From: Psychrobacter ciconiae
Lineage (GTDB): Bacteria > Pseudomonadota > Gammaproteobacteria > Pseudomonadales > Moraxellaceae
DNA: 64,000 nt
Reading direction: 5' to 3'
NCBI RefSeq assembly: GCF_904846055.1
Contig: NZ_CAJGYV010000001.1
Span: 1,674,001 to 1,738,000 of the forward strand
Below are positions 1 through 9,064 of this stretch, piece by piece. Every line of letters begins with the position of its first letter. Position 1 is the first letter of the stretch. The position numbers were made by a program, and so were the translations under genes. The notes beneath the pieces are model-generated. The model did no database searches and was not told where the DNA came from. It saw nothing but the letters and a program-made list of their open reading frames with translations.

Positions 1-1
1 T

Positions 2-607
2 ATGATTATGCAGGTGGGCAAGCAAGCTGAAGAGCTGATCACAAGGCTTGCGCAAAAATCGCGAGCGGCAGGGATTCATTTAATGCTAGCAACGCAGCGA
101 CCCTCCGTTGACGTCATTACCGGATTGATTAAAGCCAACATTCCGGTTCGCGCCGCGCTTCGGGTGAATTCAAAAGTGGACTCGCGAACCATTTTGGACA
201 GTGGCGGCGCAGAAGACATGCTTGGTAACGGCGATATGCTGTTTTTAGGACCCGGGCAAATCGAACCTGACCGCGTCCATGGTGCTTATGTCAGTGACGA
301 GGAGGTCAACCGCGTTTGTGATGCTTGGCGCGAGCGCGGCGCTCCGGATTATATCGACAATATGGCGGATAATTTTGCCCTAACGGCGCCATCTGGCAGC
401 AGCGGCGGCAACGCTTCAGGCGAGGATGATGATTTATATAATGAGGTCGTCGCCTTTGTCATGGAGTCTAGAAAAGCCACAGCCTCAAGCATTCAGCGCA
501 AATTTAGTATCGGTTACAACCGCGCGGCAAGGATTGTGGACTCGATGGAGGAAGCAGGGCTTGTCAGTCCCATGAGCCGAGGCGGCAAACGCGAGCTGCT
601 CATGTAA
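2..607 (+). CDS. ftsK: DNA translocase FtsK, C-terminal part (5' truncated by window edge)
   Basis: C-terminal 201 residues of the septal DNA pump that moves chromosome dimers toward dif and activates XerCD at the division septum. The visible part starts inside the RecA-like motor, just after the Walker B region, and includes the conserved stretch [20 protein letters not shown]. The last 60 or so residues, after a Ser/Gly-rich linker, form the winged-helix gamma domain that reads KOPS sequences ([18 protein letters not shown]). The frame is open at base 2 with no start, so the N-terminal membrane and linker parts lie upstream of the window. Family assignment is secure; the truncation is only the window edge. 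Confidence 0.97.
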   Translation: MIMQVGKQAEELITRLAQKSRAAGIHLMLATQRPSVDVITGLIKANIPVRAALRVNSKVDSRTILDSGGAEDMLGNGDMLFLGPGQIEPDRVHGAYVSDEEVNRVCDAWRERGAPDYIDNMADNFALTAPSGSSGGNASGEDDDLYNEVVAFVMESRKATASSIQRKFSIGYNRAARIVDSMEEAGLVSPMSRGGKRELLM

Positions 608-659
608 AACGTATTGTGCTATGATTTGTTTATATTAAAATAACAACAAGGAGTCGGCA

Positions 660-2177
660 ATGTTCCAAGAGTACCCTCAATACGATGCGCTCGGGCTTGC
701 CGCCCTTGTTCAATCCAAGCAAGTCAGTGAAAAAGAGCTGCTTGAGGCGGCGATTTTTCAAGCCAACCGTTTAAACCCAAACCTAAACGCCATTATTCAC
801 CGCTTTGATGAGCGCGCTTTTGATGCCGCTAAAAAAGGACTGCCAAAAGGGGTCTTTTGCGGCGTTCCTTTTTTGCTCAAAGATTTGGGCTTTGATTTTG
901 CCGGCGAGCCTTTAACCATGGGCAGCCGCAGCGTTCGCATTGTCCCAACTCAGGACAACGAAATCGTTAAACGCATGAAAGCCACGGGCGTAAACACCTT
1001 TGGCAAAACCAACACGCCTGAATTTGGGCTCATCATTACCACCGAACCCAAAGCCCACGGCGCGGTCAGTAACCCCTTTAAACAAGGCATGAGCTCAGGC
1101 GGCTCGTCAGGTGGTAGCGCGGCGGCGGTGGCAAGCGGTATCGTGCCGATGGCAGGGGCAGGTGATGGCGGCGGCTCGATTCGCTTTCCGGCAGCGTGGT
1201 GCGGCGTATTTGGGCTTAAGCCCAGTCGCGGTCGTAGCCCTATGGGACCTTACTTTGGCGAAGGCTGGGATGGCGCGGTTGCCGACCACGTCATTACCCG
1301 AAGCGTTCGCGACAGCGCCGCCATGCTTGATGCCATTAGCGGCAGCGAAATTGGCGCGCCGTATGTCATCGCCCCGCCTGATGGGACGTTTTTACAAGCG
1401 GCGATGCGAGCGCCAAAAAAGCTGACCATTGCCATGCATCAAAAGCCACTTATCGTTGATACTGAGGTGGACAGCGAGATATTAAAAACGTTGCATAAAA
1501 CCGCCAAAGCCCTTGAAAATATGGGTCACACCGTTGTTCCTGCCGAGCCAAATATCAATATCGACAGCTTTTGGCGCGATTTTTTTGTGGTGGTTTGCGC
1601 GCATACGGCGTTTACCGTGGACAATTTAGAGCGGCAATTTGGTCGTGAGCAAATTCAAAACCTTGAGCCGCAAACTTATAACATGGCGCTGCTTGGGCGC
1701 TCTTTGTCCGCGCTTGATTTGGTTTGCGCCAAGCAAGGTTGGCATGATGCTCAGTACCAAACAGGAGTATTACTGAGCAAATTTGACATGATTTTGTGCC
1801 CAACGGTGCCAACGCCTGCGGTAAAACATGGCGTATTGCCGCCAAGCCGCGTTGATGAGCTGCTCATGCAAAGCGCGGAAATTTTAAATAAAGGCGTTGA
1901 TTTGGGCAAATACGCTTTTCGCTCAGGCGTCATTCAGTGGCTCAGTCATCCGGTATTAAGCAAAATGGCGTTTACGATTTTGGCAAATATGACTGGACTT
2001 CCTGCCATGTCTGTCCCTGTTGGCATGAGCAAAAAAGGCTTACCGATTGGGATGCAACTGATCGGTCGGATGAATGGCGAGGCGCGCCTGTTAAGCTTGG
2101 CAGGTGAGATGGAGCGCGCAGGACTGTTTACGCCGCCGGCATTTGACACTAAAAAAAACGCGTTGATTAAGGTTTAA
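660..2177 (+). CDS. amidase signature family enzyme
   Basis: A 505-residue amidohydrolase of the amidase signature (AS) family, which cleaves carboxamide bonds with a Ser-cisSer-Lys triad. The triad can be read directly: Lys74 in PFLLKDLG, a cis-Ser near 149 in GGSSGGSAAA, and the nucleophile Ser173 in GDGGGSIRFPA. Full family length, no signal peptide, so cytoplasmic. The start is fixed by AAGGAG eight bases upstream. It follows ftsK by about 50 bp and converges on the dioxygenase gene. The substrate cannot be told from sequence; it is not flanked by gatB or gatC, so a tRNA amidotransferase role is unlikely. Confidence 0.9.
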   Translation: MFQEYPQYDALGLAALVQSKQVSEKELLEAAIFQANRLNPNLNAIIHRFDERAFDAAKKGLPKGVFCGVPFLLKDLGFDFAGEPLTMGSRSVRIVPTQDNEIVKRMKATGVNTFGKTNTPEFGLIITTEPKAHGAVSNPFKQGMSSGGSSGGSAAAVASGIVPMAGAGDGGGSIRFPAAWCGVFGLKPSRGRSPMGPYFGEGWDGAVADHVITRSVRDSAAMLDAISGSEIGAPYVIAPPDGTFLQAAMRAPKKLTIAMHQKPLIVDTEVDSEILKTLHKTAKALENMGHTVVPAEPNINIDSFWRDFFVVVCAHTAFTVDNLERQFGREQIQNLEPQTYNMALLGRSLSALDLVCAKQGWHDAQYQTGVLLSKFDMILCPTVPTPAVKHGVLPPSRVDELLMQSAEILNKGVDLGKYAFRSGVIQWLSHPVLSKMAFTILANMTGLPAMSVPVGMSKKGLPIGMQLIGRMNGEARLLSLAGEMERAGLFTPPAFDTKKNALIKV

Positions 2178-2202
2178 TAGTTATTTAAACAGCGGTTAAA
2201 CG

Positions 2203-3060
2203 CTAATCAAAGCGGTAAATGTCCATTCCTAAGCTGTGATGCGCCATACTTTCGTGAATAACGCTGACGCGCTGACCCGCCCCAAGCGCAAAAAACAGCG
2301 GCAGCAAATGCTCATCGCTTGGGTGAATGTGCTTAAATTCAGGATATTGCTGCCAATCAAGGGCGGCAGGGATGTTAGTTTTAAGCTGTTTGAGCAGCCA
2401 ATGTTTAAACGCAAGCGCCCGCTTATCAAAGCTTGCTGCTGCCCACTGCATCGCCTGCAAGTTGTGAGTGATGCTTCCTGAGCCAATCATCAATACCTGT
2501 TCAGAGCGCAGCTGAGCCAATTGTGCCCCAAGCTGATAGCAAGCAAAGCTGTCAAAGTGACGCGGCAGGGAGATTTGCACCACCGGAACGTCCGCTTTCG
2601 GATACAAATGCAGCAGCGGCGCCCAAACGCCGTGGTCAGAGGCGCGCATCGGGTTTAGCCTTGCTTCGATATGGCGCGCGCTGAGCGTTTGGGCAAGCGT
2701 TTCTGCCAAGCGCACCTGACCTGCTGCCGGATACTGAATTTCATAAAGGGCGTTTTCAAATCCTGAAAAGTCATGCCATGTCTTAGGCGCAGGGTTGCTG
2801 CTGATTTCAAGCGTTGCCGATTGCCAATGCGCCGACATGATGACAATCGCTCGCGGTTTTGGCAAATTTTGACCGATTCGAGCAAGGGCGTTGGTGGTCG
2901 CCGAATGCTCTAGCGCAAGCGTTGGCGCGCCATGGGAGATAAACAGCGCCGGCAGCTTTGCGGTGTTATCGCGCGCGGTCTTTAGGGCATGATTTCCCCA
3001 AACTGCCGATAAATCAATCGGCGGCGGCGGAGATTTAGAATGGTCAGGAATTTGAGTCAT
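2203..3060 (-). CDS. ygiD: DODA-type extradiol aromatic ring-opening dioxygenase (YgiD-like)
   Basis: 285-residue member of the LigB/DODA extradiol dioxygenase family, metal-dependent enzymes opening catechol-type rings; E. coli YgiD acts on 4,5-DOPA. Candidate metal ligands are His43 (ISHGAPTLALEHS), His78 (MSAHWQ) and His199 (GSGSITHN), with a further conserved His143 in DHGVW. The N-terminal 35 residues are a low-complexity extension before the core, so a shorter start is possible. It ends 25 bp from the convergent amidase. Physiological substrate unknown. Confidence 0.88.
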   Translation of the reverse strand: MTQIPDHSKSPPPPIDLSAVWGNHALKTARDNTAKLPALFISHGAPTLALEHSATTNALARIGQNLPKPRAIVIMSAHWQSATLEISSNPAPKTWHDFSGFENALYEIQYPAAGQVRLAETLAQTLSARHIEARLNPMRASDHGVWAPLLHLYPKADVPVVQISLPRHFDSFACYQLGAQLAQLRSEQVLMIGSGSITHNLQAMQWAAASFDKRALAFKHWLLKQLKTNIPAALDWQQYPEFKHIHPSDEHLLPLFFALGAGQRVSVIHESMAHHSLGMDIYRFD

Positions 3061-3157
3061 AAGCGTTTGATGTGGGCAAAATCCCGATTTTCAATAGTTC
3101 TTTGTAGTAAATCTGAGGTAATACAAGATATTAGCTTAAAATTAACCCTGATAACCA

Positions 3158-3640
3158 TTAATTGCCGCGATGATACGGGTGGTTATGATTGATGCTCATC
3201 GCCCGATACAGCTGCTCCATCAAGACCACCCGAACCAATGGGTGCGGCAAGGTCAGCGCCGACAGCGACCATTTGACATCAGCGCGATCAAGCACAGCTT
3301 TTGACACGCCATCCGCGCCGCCAATGACAAGGGCAATATCAAAGCCGTCTTGCATTGAGCCTGCAAGCTTATCCGCCAAGCCCTCGGTTGAGAGCATTTT
3401 GCCTTTGACATCAAGCACCCAAACCACTTCGCGATCATGAATCGCCGCCAAAATCGCCGCGCCTTCTTGCTCGCGGTATTGCTCAAGGTTGGCATCGGAC
3501 GGGTTTTTGGCGCGTTTTGCCGCGGCAATTTCAACGATTTCGGTAGCAAGCATCGGCTGAATGCGCTTGTGGTATTCTTTGACGCCATCCTCAACCCAGT
3601 GCGGCATTTTGTGACCGACGGCGATCAGTCTTGCTTTCAT
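3158..3640 (-). CDS. rlmH: 23S rRNA (pseudouridine1915-N3)-methyltransferase RlmH
   Basis: SPOUT-class methyltransferase that methylates N3 of pseudouridine 1915 in helix 69 of 23S rRNA, acting on assembled 70S ribosomes. 160 residues, standard family length. The knotted SAM site is visible as IALVIGGADG near residues 101-110, and the C-terminus carries the family pattern ALTLPHPLVRVVLMEQLYRA followed by a terminal NHPYH. The N-terminus MKARLIAVGHKMP is typical. In many gammaproteobacteria it sits with rsfS; that partner is not seen here. Confidence 0.96.
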   Translation of the reverse strand: MKARLIAVGHKMPHWVEDGVKEYHKRIQPMLATEIVEIAAAKRAKNPSDANLEQYREQEGAAILAAIHDREVVWVLDVKGKMLSTEGLADKLAGSMQDGFDIALVIGGADGVSKAVLDRADVKWSLSALTLPHPLVRVVLMEQLYRAMSINHNHPYHRGN

Positions 3641-3709
3641 AGCGATTTCCTTTTATTGAACTTTTAACCTAGCCGTTTTTTAAGTTGACTTAAGAGGCTT
3701 TAAGGCGAT

Positions 3710-4219
3710 TTAAGGTTTTACCGAAAGCAGGCGATTAAATGCCCAAAGCCCAAGCCGCGCGCTAATTGCGGTGACCATAATCATCACAACAAACGCAACA
3801 ATCAGCGGCATCGGCTGAGCGCGGGTCATGTCTATCAACACCTCGCGGCTGATGTCATCAAGTAGCCAAAACCAAACTGCCAACAAATAAATCGCGGTAA
3901 GTCCCCAAACCAAAAGCGTTCCGCTGATTGCCAATCGGTTCATCTCATTGCTGGTCATCGAGCGTTTTTGTTGTTTGGTAAATTTAAACGTGGCAATAAA
4001 TGCAGCAACAATCACCGAAATCACCGTCACTACCATTGAATTGAGGGCAATTTTGCTTTGAATGAGCATAAAAATTGCGCTGGCAAGCACAAAGCCAATG
4101 CCAAAATAAATGACAAAAGGCGCAATAGGCGAGGCGACATTGCGCGGCGGCTTGTTATTTATCGGGGTTGAGTTTTTTAAGTTTTTTTGGCTATTTGGAT
4201 TTACAGAAGTTGACATCAT
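3710..4219 (-). CDS. four-helix inner-membrane protein, ABZJ_00895-like
   Basis: 169-residue integral membrane protein with four predicted helices at about residues 34-56, 63-84, 97-120 and 136-160, preceded by a polar Asn/Ser/Pro-rich N-terminal tail of about 30 residues. Its pattern resembles the small uncharacterised ABZJ_00895 family known from Acinetobacter and Psychrobacter. That resemblance is from memory and was not searched. No catalytic motif is visible. It lies between rlmH and an exonuclease gene on the same strand, with 67 bp to the exonuclease end, and has no obvious functional link to either. Confidence 0.7.
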   Translation of the reverse strand: MMSTSVNPNSQKNLKNSTPINNKPPRNVASPIAPFVIYFGIGFVLASAIFMLIQSKIALNSMVVTVISVIVAAFIATFKFTKQQKRSMTSNEMNRLAISGTLLVWGLTAIYLLAVWFWLLDDISREVLIDMTRAQPMPLIVAFVVMIMVTAISARLGLWAFNRLLSVKP

Positions 4220-4286
4220 GACGTTAATATATTAAAAAATAGCCCGATATTGTAGCAGAATTGACCAAAGGCTGCGTTACCGCTTT

Positions 4287-4895
4287 TTAGGGCGAGCGTA
4301 TGTGCAAAAATGCCATTGCTGTCATCAAGGCATCATTATAAGCGTCGTGGTCGCCAAGATTTGGGATTCGGTAATGCGCCAAAATCTGGGTTAAATGCTG
4401 CGAGGGCGCTGGAAAATTGGGGTCATAACTGCCGATTTTTTTGCCAAAAACTTGCGCAATATCGATGACTTGATTAGGCAGAGGCGTTCCTAAATACGGC
4501 TTAACCAGCGGGTTTAAAAATGCCAAATCAATTTGCGGACAAAACCCAACAATCACCCGATTACCGATAAACGGCAACAACAGCTCAAGCATCTCATGAT
4601 AGCTCATGCCGTAAGCCACATCCGCCGCTCGCAAACCATGAATAACGATGGTATCGCGGTTTGGCATCTCAGGCGGCTTGCAAATCAGATGCAACCCATT
4701 GCCAGTATCGATCTTATTGCCATCGATATGAATGGCGGCAACCGACAGCAAGTGATGCCTTTTGGGGTTCAGTCCGGTCATTTCGCAATCAATGGCAACC
4801 CACTGCTCAGGAGTTGGCGGCTCAAACATGCTTGCCAACTCTGGGCGCTTAAGCTTACGTTTTTTAAACTGGCTCATGAGCTTTTGAATCATCAC
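4287..4895 (-). CDS. 3'-5' exonuclease, DnaQ-like DEDDh family
   Basis: 202-residue exonuclease-fold protein. The Exo I motif VAIDCEMTGL supplies Asp36 and Glu38; Exo II lies around VGFCPQIDLAFL, and Exo III has the DEDDh form HDAYNDALMTA, giving the general-base His and last Asp. It lacks the beta-clamp and alpha-binding extensions of replicative DnaQ, so it is more likely a stand-alone nuclease. Its stop-proximal start lies 15 bp downstream of the DUF294/CBS gene, and this pair recurs together in proteobacteria, so a shared transcript is likely. Substrate unknown. Confidence 0.85.
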   Translation of the reverse strand: MMIQKLMSQFKKRKLKRPELASMFEPPTPEQWVAIDCEMTGLNPKRHHLLSVAAIHIDGNKIDTGNGLHLICKPPEMPNRDTIVIHGLRAADVAYGMSYHEMLELLLPFIGNRVIVGFCPQIDLAFLNPLVKPYLGTPLPNQVIDIAQVFGKKIGSYDPNFPAPSQHLTQILAHYRIPNLGDHDAYNDALMTAMAFLHIRSP

Positions 4896-4910
4896 CGCAA
4901 CCTTTTAACC

Positions 4911-6881
4911 TTACATCAGTTCAAGCTTAAAATGCTGGCGCAGCTCAAGCTTAAAGCTTTTGACCACCGACAAACACTCTTTTAGCAAGTCGCGCTCAAG
5001 CGAGGTCAGCGTCATTGGGTCAACTTGGCGGGCGTGTTTGTCCTCGGTGATGAGTGCAACCGCTAAACGCTGAGCCATAAAAAAATCAAGCGCTTCTGCC
5101 AGTGTTTCAGCGCGCTCTTTGGTGAAGATTTTTGCTTGAACAAGGGCTTTTAAGCGGTCTTTGGTGCTTGGCACAAAGATGTCTTTTTCAAGCGCCAACG
5201 CTCGAATACCATGAACCAGTGGAAAGATTCCGGCTTTTTTTAGGTCGATTTGAGCGTTTGCCGTTTTTCCAAGCATCGGAACAAAACGCTGCCACCATAA
5301 GTTAATATCGCCAAACTGTAAGGCGGCGCGCGCAAATTGACGTACGAACATAGGGTCTGATTGCCGGTGCGCGGCTTGTAGGTGCTCACGAATGGCGGTA
5401 AGCAGCGCCTCATCGCCGCAAACAAACTCACCATCTAAAATCGCCGACAAATAAATGGCATGGTTTGGGTCATTACTGACGAACCAATAGCTGATTTGCG
5501 CTTTAAACTCGCGCAGTGATTTTCGCCAAAGCGGATTGGTCATCATGATATTGCCATCACAAAGCGGATAGCCCAATTGCGCCAATTGCTGGTTAAAGGC
5601 GTCAGCAAATTTTGCCAAATTAGGATGAGAAAAACCATCTTTGATAATCAGCGCATTGTCTTGGTCGGTTCGCATGATTTGCTCGCCGCGACCTTCTGAC
5701 CCCATAACAATCACGCAGGAATTTTCAAACACCTCGGTCGGAACAATAAGCTGCCAAACCTTGGTAAATACTTGCGCGTTCAGCGTTTGCACCATCCGGC
5801 TCACCACGCTGATTTTGACGCCGTTTTGCTGCTGTGAGCGGATATAGCGTCCGATGCGCTCAACTGCCATCAGCAGGCTTGGCAAATCGGTTGCTTGCTC
5901 AATTTGTAGACTGATTAACTGAGAATGATGGCTGATATGAGCAATCAAATCAATTTGCCCTAAAACGCCAATAATCCATCCTGTAGCGTCAATTACTGGC
6001 AGCCGGTGGATGCGGTGGCGGGTCATGGTCAACAGCGCGTCGCCGATTTCTTGCTCGCTGTCCACCGTCCGCAAATTAAAACTGGCGTAATTTTGGCAAG
6101 GTGTGGTTGCCGGATTTTGTGCTTCACTGACCGCGCGGCAAATGTCGCTGTCGGTCAAAATGCCCAAATCCTGCCTGAATGTGCCGTCGAAATTATCACC
6201 GTGAAATGGCTCAGGGCGAATCAAAACGTGCTTTTGACCGGCGCTGGTCATCACTTGCGCGGCTTTTTGCAGGCTCTCATCTGCCTTAATAATATGAACC
6301 GGAAGCAAATTTACGTCAGTGACGGGCTGAAGCATAATTTGTTGAACTTCTTCTTGGGCGCTGAGGTCTTGGCGGATGGTGGGCGCTCGCCGCTGCTGAA
6401 GCGCTTTTAGGCGTTCAGGAAGCTTGTCTGATAGCAGCTGCCGAACCAAGTGGTTTTGCGCGCCGATGCGGTCGATTGCCGCGCCATTGATTTGTAGCAG
6501 TAGGCTATCTTCAAGCGCGCGATAGCGGTAGACGTGCTGATCAACCGGCGTGTTCAGCCCTGAGGACGGCGGCGCTTCATAGTCTGCCGCCACACCTTCA
6601 GGGCGTCGGCGGGCGTCAAACCAGTCGCTGTTATTGACATGATTGGAATGGTCAGCCCCCAAATAGACCGCCACCGTATCATTGCCAAGTGTTTGTTCGA
6701 TTTGCCCTTTGAGTACCACAAAAAAACTTTGTAACTCCTCCGCGCCCAGCGTTTCATCCGCTGCCAAATAGCGGACATGGGTATTTTTTTTGAGGCTTTG
6801 GCGTTCAGAGGCGCGCAGCACATCAAACGGCGGCTGCGTAAAGTCAAGCTGCGGCATCAAATTCTCCTCAGGTAAAATCAA
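4911..6881 (-). CDS. cNMP-binding/CBS/DUF294 nucleotidyltransferase-like protein
   Basis: 656-residue multidomain protein. Residues about 20-140 resemble a cyclic-nucleotide-binding beta-barrel; about 185-320 a CBS pair (ILTDSDICRAV and HRLPVIDATGWIIGVL); about 340-480 the DUF294 nucleotidyltransferase domain with GSEGRGE at 394-400 followed by Asp406 and Asp408; the rest is the DUF294 C-terminal helical domain. The family resembles GlnD-type nucleotidyltransferases and is thought to be signal-responsive, but its reaction is unproven. Met9 (MPQLDF) is a plausible alternative start. Probably cotranscribed with the exonuclease downstream. Confidence 0.85.
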   Translation of the reverse strand: MILPEENLMPQLDFTQPPFDVLRASERQSLKKNTHVRYLAADETLGAEELQSFFVVLKGQIEQTLGNDTVAVYLGADHSNHVNNSDWFDARRRPEGVAADYEAPPSSGLNTPVDQHVYRYRALEDSLLLQINGAAIDRIGAQNHLVRQLLSDKLPERLKALQQRRAPTIRQDLSAQEEVQQIMLQPVTDVNLLPVHIIKADESLQKAAQVMTSAGQKHVLIRPEPFHGDNFDGTFRQDLGILTDSDICRAVSEAQNPATTPCQNYASFNLRTVDSEQEIGDALLTMTRHRIHRLPVIDATGWIIGVLGQIDLIAHISHHSQLISLQIEQATDLPSLLMAVERIGRYIRSQQQNGVKISVVSRMVQTLNAQVFTKVWQLIVPTEVFENSCVIVMGSEGRGEQIMRTDQDNALIIKDGFSHPNLAKFADAFNQQLAQLGYPLCDGNIMMTNPLWRKSLREFKAQISYWFVSNDPNHAIYLSAILDGEFVCGDEALLTAIREHLQAAHRQSDPMFVRQFARAALQFGDINLWWQRFVPMLGKTANAQIDLKKAGIFPLVHGIRALALEKDIFVPSTKDRLKALVQAKIFTKERAETLAEALDFFMAQRLAVALITEDKHARQVDPMTLTSLERDLLKECLSVVKSFKLELRQHFKLELM

Positions 6882-6966
6882 ATCAGCGGGCGTGTCATCC
6901 CAACCTAAGTTTTACTATAGCATTATCCGCACTGATTAAAACCAATTCCGCAAATTGAAAAGGGGT

Positions 6967-8169
6967 TTATTTTGACAGCAATATTTTGATGCGGCGGATT
7001 GCCTCCGCGTTTTCCTCAAGACTTGCCACCAGCGCCACGCGGATATAGCCTTTTCCTGCGTTCTGCCCAGCCACGTCGCGTGATAAATAGCTGCCTGCCA
7101 GCGCAAAAATCCCCACCTCTTCAAACAGCGCCTTAACAAAAACCTCATCATCATGGTTAAATTTAGCCGGAACTTTAATCCAAAGATAAAACCCAGCAGC
7201 CGGCAGTCGCAAGTCTAACCACTCACCAAGCTCGGACTGCCAAAGCGCAAATTTTTCACGATAAAGGGCGCGGTTTTGCGCCACATGACGCTCGTCTTGC
7301 CACGCTTTAATGGTTGCCAATTGGGTTGGCACGGGCATGGCGCAGCCGTGATAAGTCCGGTAGTTAAGATAAGGCGCTAATAAATTTGCATCCCCCGCCA
7401 CAAATCCTGATCGCAATCCGGGCAGATTTGAGCGCTTGGAGAGAGAATGAAAAACGATACAGTTTGTAAAATCATCTCGACCGAGCGCCGCGCAAGCTTG
7501 CAGCAGCCCGATCGGTGGCTCATCAAGATAAATCTCGCTGTAGCACTCATCACTTGCGATAATAAAGTGATGCTTGTCCGAAAGCCTAATTAAATACTCC
7601 CAATCGTCCATTGCCATCACCGCACCCGTTGGGTTGTTTGGGCTACAAACAAACACCACCTGAGTCCGCTCCCAAATATCGGCAGCAACCGACCGATAAT
7701 CGCCCTTAAACTGATTGGCGGGCAGGCAGGGCACAAAGTACGGCTCAGCATTCGCTAAAATCGCCGCCCCTTCATAGATTTGATAAAACGGGTTCGGCAT
7801 CATCACTATCGGCGACTGGTCGTCTGAATGGTCAACCGCCGCCTGAACAAAGCTAAAAATCGCCTCTCGCGACCCTAGCACCGGTAAAACTTGGCTTTCA
7901 GGGCTGACATGGTGCAAAAAAAAGCGCCGCTCTAACCAGTGAGCTATGGTTTGTCGTAAGTCAAACAGCCCATTAATGGTGGGATACTCGCTTAATCTGT
8001 CCAAATTTTCGTGTAATTCGTCCAAGACAAATTGCGGCGGCTCGTGTTTTGGCTCGCCAATACCAAGCTTAATCTCAGACAGGGCTTGAGGTCGGTTGCT
8101 GTTAGCAAGCAGGGTTGCCATTTTGGCAAACGGGTAGGGCTGAAGTGCAGTTAAGTTGTTATTCATCAT
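6967..8169 (-). CDS. dapC: succinyldiaminopimelate transaminase DapC
   Basis: PLP-dependent class I/II aminotransferase that makes N-succinyl-LL-2,6-diaminoaminopimelate precursor in lysine and peptidoglycan synthesis. The family order is clear: LGIGEPKHEPP near the N-terminus, SPNNPTGAVM in the cofactor region, the PLP lysine in FHSLSKRSNLPG and the C-terminal GYIRVALV. About 400 residues, full length. The open frame reaches a TTG at 8190, but the ATG pair at 8169/8166 leads directly into MNNNLTALQPYPFAKM, the usual N-terminus, so I start at 8169. Neighbouring glnD is typical for Moraxellaceae. Confidence 0.92.
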   Translation of the reverse strand: MMNNNLTALQPYPFAKMATLLANSNRPQALSEIKLGIGEPKHEPPQFVLDELHENLDRLSEYPTINGLFDLRQTIAHWLERRFFLHHVSPESQVLPVLGSREAIFSFVQAAVDHSDDQSPIVMMPNPFYQIYEGAAILANAEPYFVPCLPANQFKGDYRSVAADIWERTQVVFVCSPNNPTGAVMAMDDWEYLIRLSDKHHFIIASDECYSEIYLDEPPIGLLQACAALGRDDFTNCIVFHSLSKRSNLPGLRSGFVAGDANLLAPYLNYRTYHGCAMPVPTQLATIKAWQDERHVAQNRALYREKFALWQSELGEWLDLRLPAAGFYLWIKVPAKFNHDDEVFVKALFEEVGIFALAGSYLSRDVAGQNAGKGYIRVALVASLEENAEAIRRIKILLSK

Positions 8170-8422
8170 GAAGGTTACTATAATAAACAAAGTTAAATAA
8201 ATGATAATTAAAGGATAATAATCTTGAATTATTGATTACAGCTGCAATATTTATTTACAATAAGTTAACAAAAATTAAACTTATTGGTCTTTTTTAAGGA
8301 ATGGTCGTCTTTTTTGATCAAGACTTGACTGATATTCCTTCTATTTTACCTCATATTTAGGCAACTTAATTACGACTTGTAATTTAAGCCTTTCAATATC
8401 AGTTATCACAAGGATAACTCCC

Positions 8423-9061
8423 ATGCCTATTTTTTCGGATGACCGCGAAGCGCGAACCGAGTTTTACCAACAGCTACAAAAGCACGAAGCGCACTGGTGG
8501 CAGACCCGACAGCAGCTAATCAGGCTCAAAGAGCGGCACTTGTTTTGGTTTGGTGACAACAGTTTGATCATGTGGCTACTTTGGCAGCTTGTGGCTTATG
8601 CTGTAGCAGCGCTGCTGCTGTTGTCGGCAAGCAAGCTGTTTGATGCTCATGTCACTTTACTGCAATATTTAGGCGTTTTTGCGGTTCAGACTTTATTTTT
8701 TGTGGTGATGATGGTTTTCAAAGGTCGCCTTGCCAACCGGATGCAAAACAGCATTGAAAAGGCGGATTTGGCGCGTGAGCAAGCCCTCAACGAGATGTAT
8801 ATCCTAGCCAGTGACAGCATTTTCCCGGACATTCATTCTCAGTCGCCCATATCGCTAAAAAGTATCCACGAGCGTTATGACGCCAATTTGCGTCTGGCAA
8901 GCCTTCAATGCTTGCTGCAAAGAGAGGTTGATGCTGGGCGCTTATTGCTTGCCGATCATGAAATTGAAGCCAAGGTGTTGCCGCCTGAGATCGCTGACGA
9001 TGAGCTGTCGCCGCTGGCAGGGGCGATGGTTTATAAAAGCTTGATTGCGCAGCCGGCATAA
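8423..9061 (+). CDS. hypothetical protein with two transmembrane helices
   Basis: 212 residues, family not recognised. The N-terminal 45 residues are charged and helical; two hydrophobic helices follow at about 47-68 and 76-98, then a mostly soluble, acidic C-terminal half. The layout suggests an inner-membrane protein with both ends in the cytoplasm. The start has AAGGA nine bases upstream. It is divergent from dapC and its stop lies three bases from the stop of glnD, so the two genes converge tightly. Nothing indicates a function. Confidence 0.75.
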   Translation: MPIFSDDREARTEFYQQLQKHEAHWWQTRQQLIRLKERHLFWFGDNSLIMWLLWQLVAYAVAALLLLSASKLFDAHVTLLQYLGVFAVQTLFFVVMMVFKGRLANRMQNSIEKADLAREQALNEMYILASDSIFPDIHSQSPISLKSIHERYDANLRLASLQCLLQREVDAGRLLLADHEIEAKVLPPEIADDELSPLAGAMVYKSLIAQPA

Positions 9062-9064
9062 CTG

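Noticed and set aside
1111..1425. 104-codon plus-strand frame within the amidase gene
   Set aside because: Shadow frame inside a clear AS-family enzyme; no ribosome site and unlikely composition.
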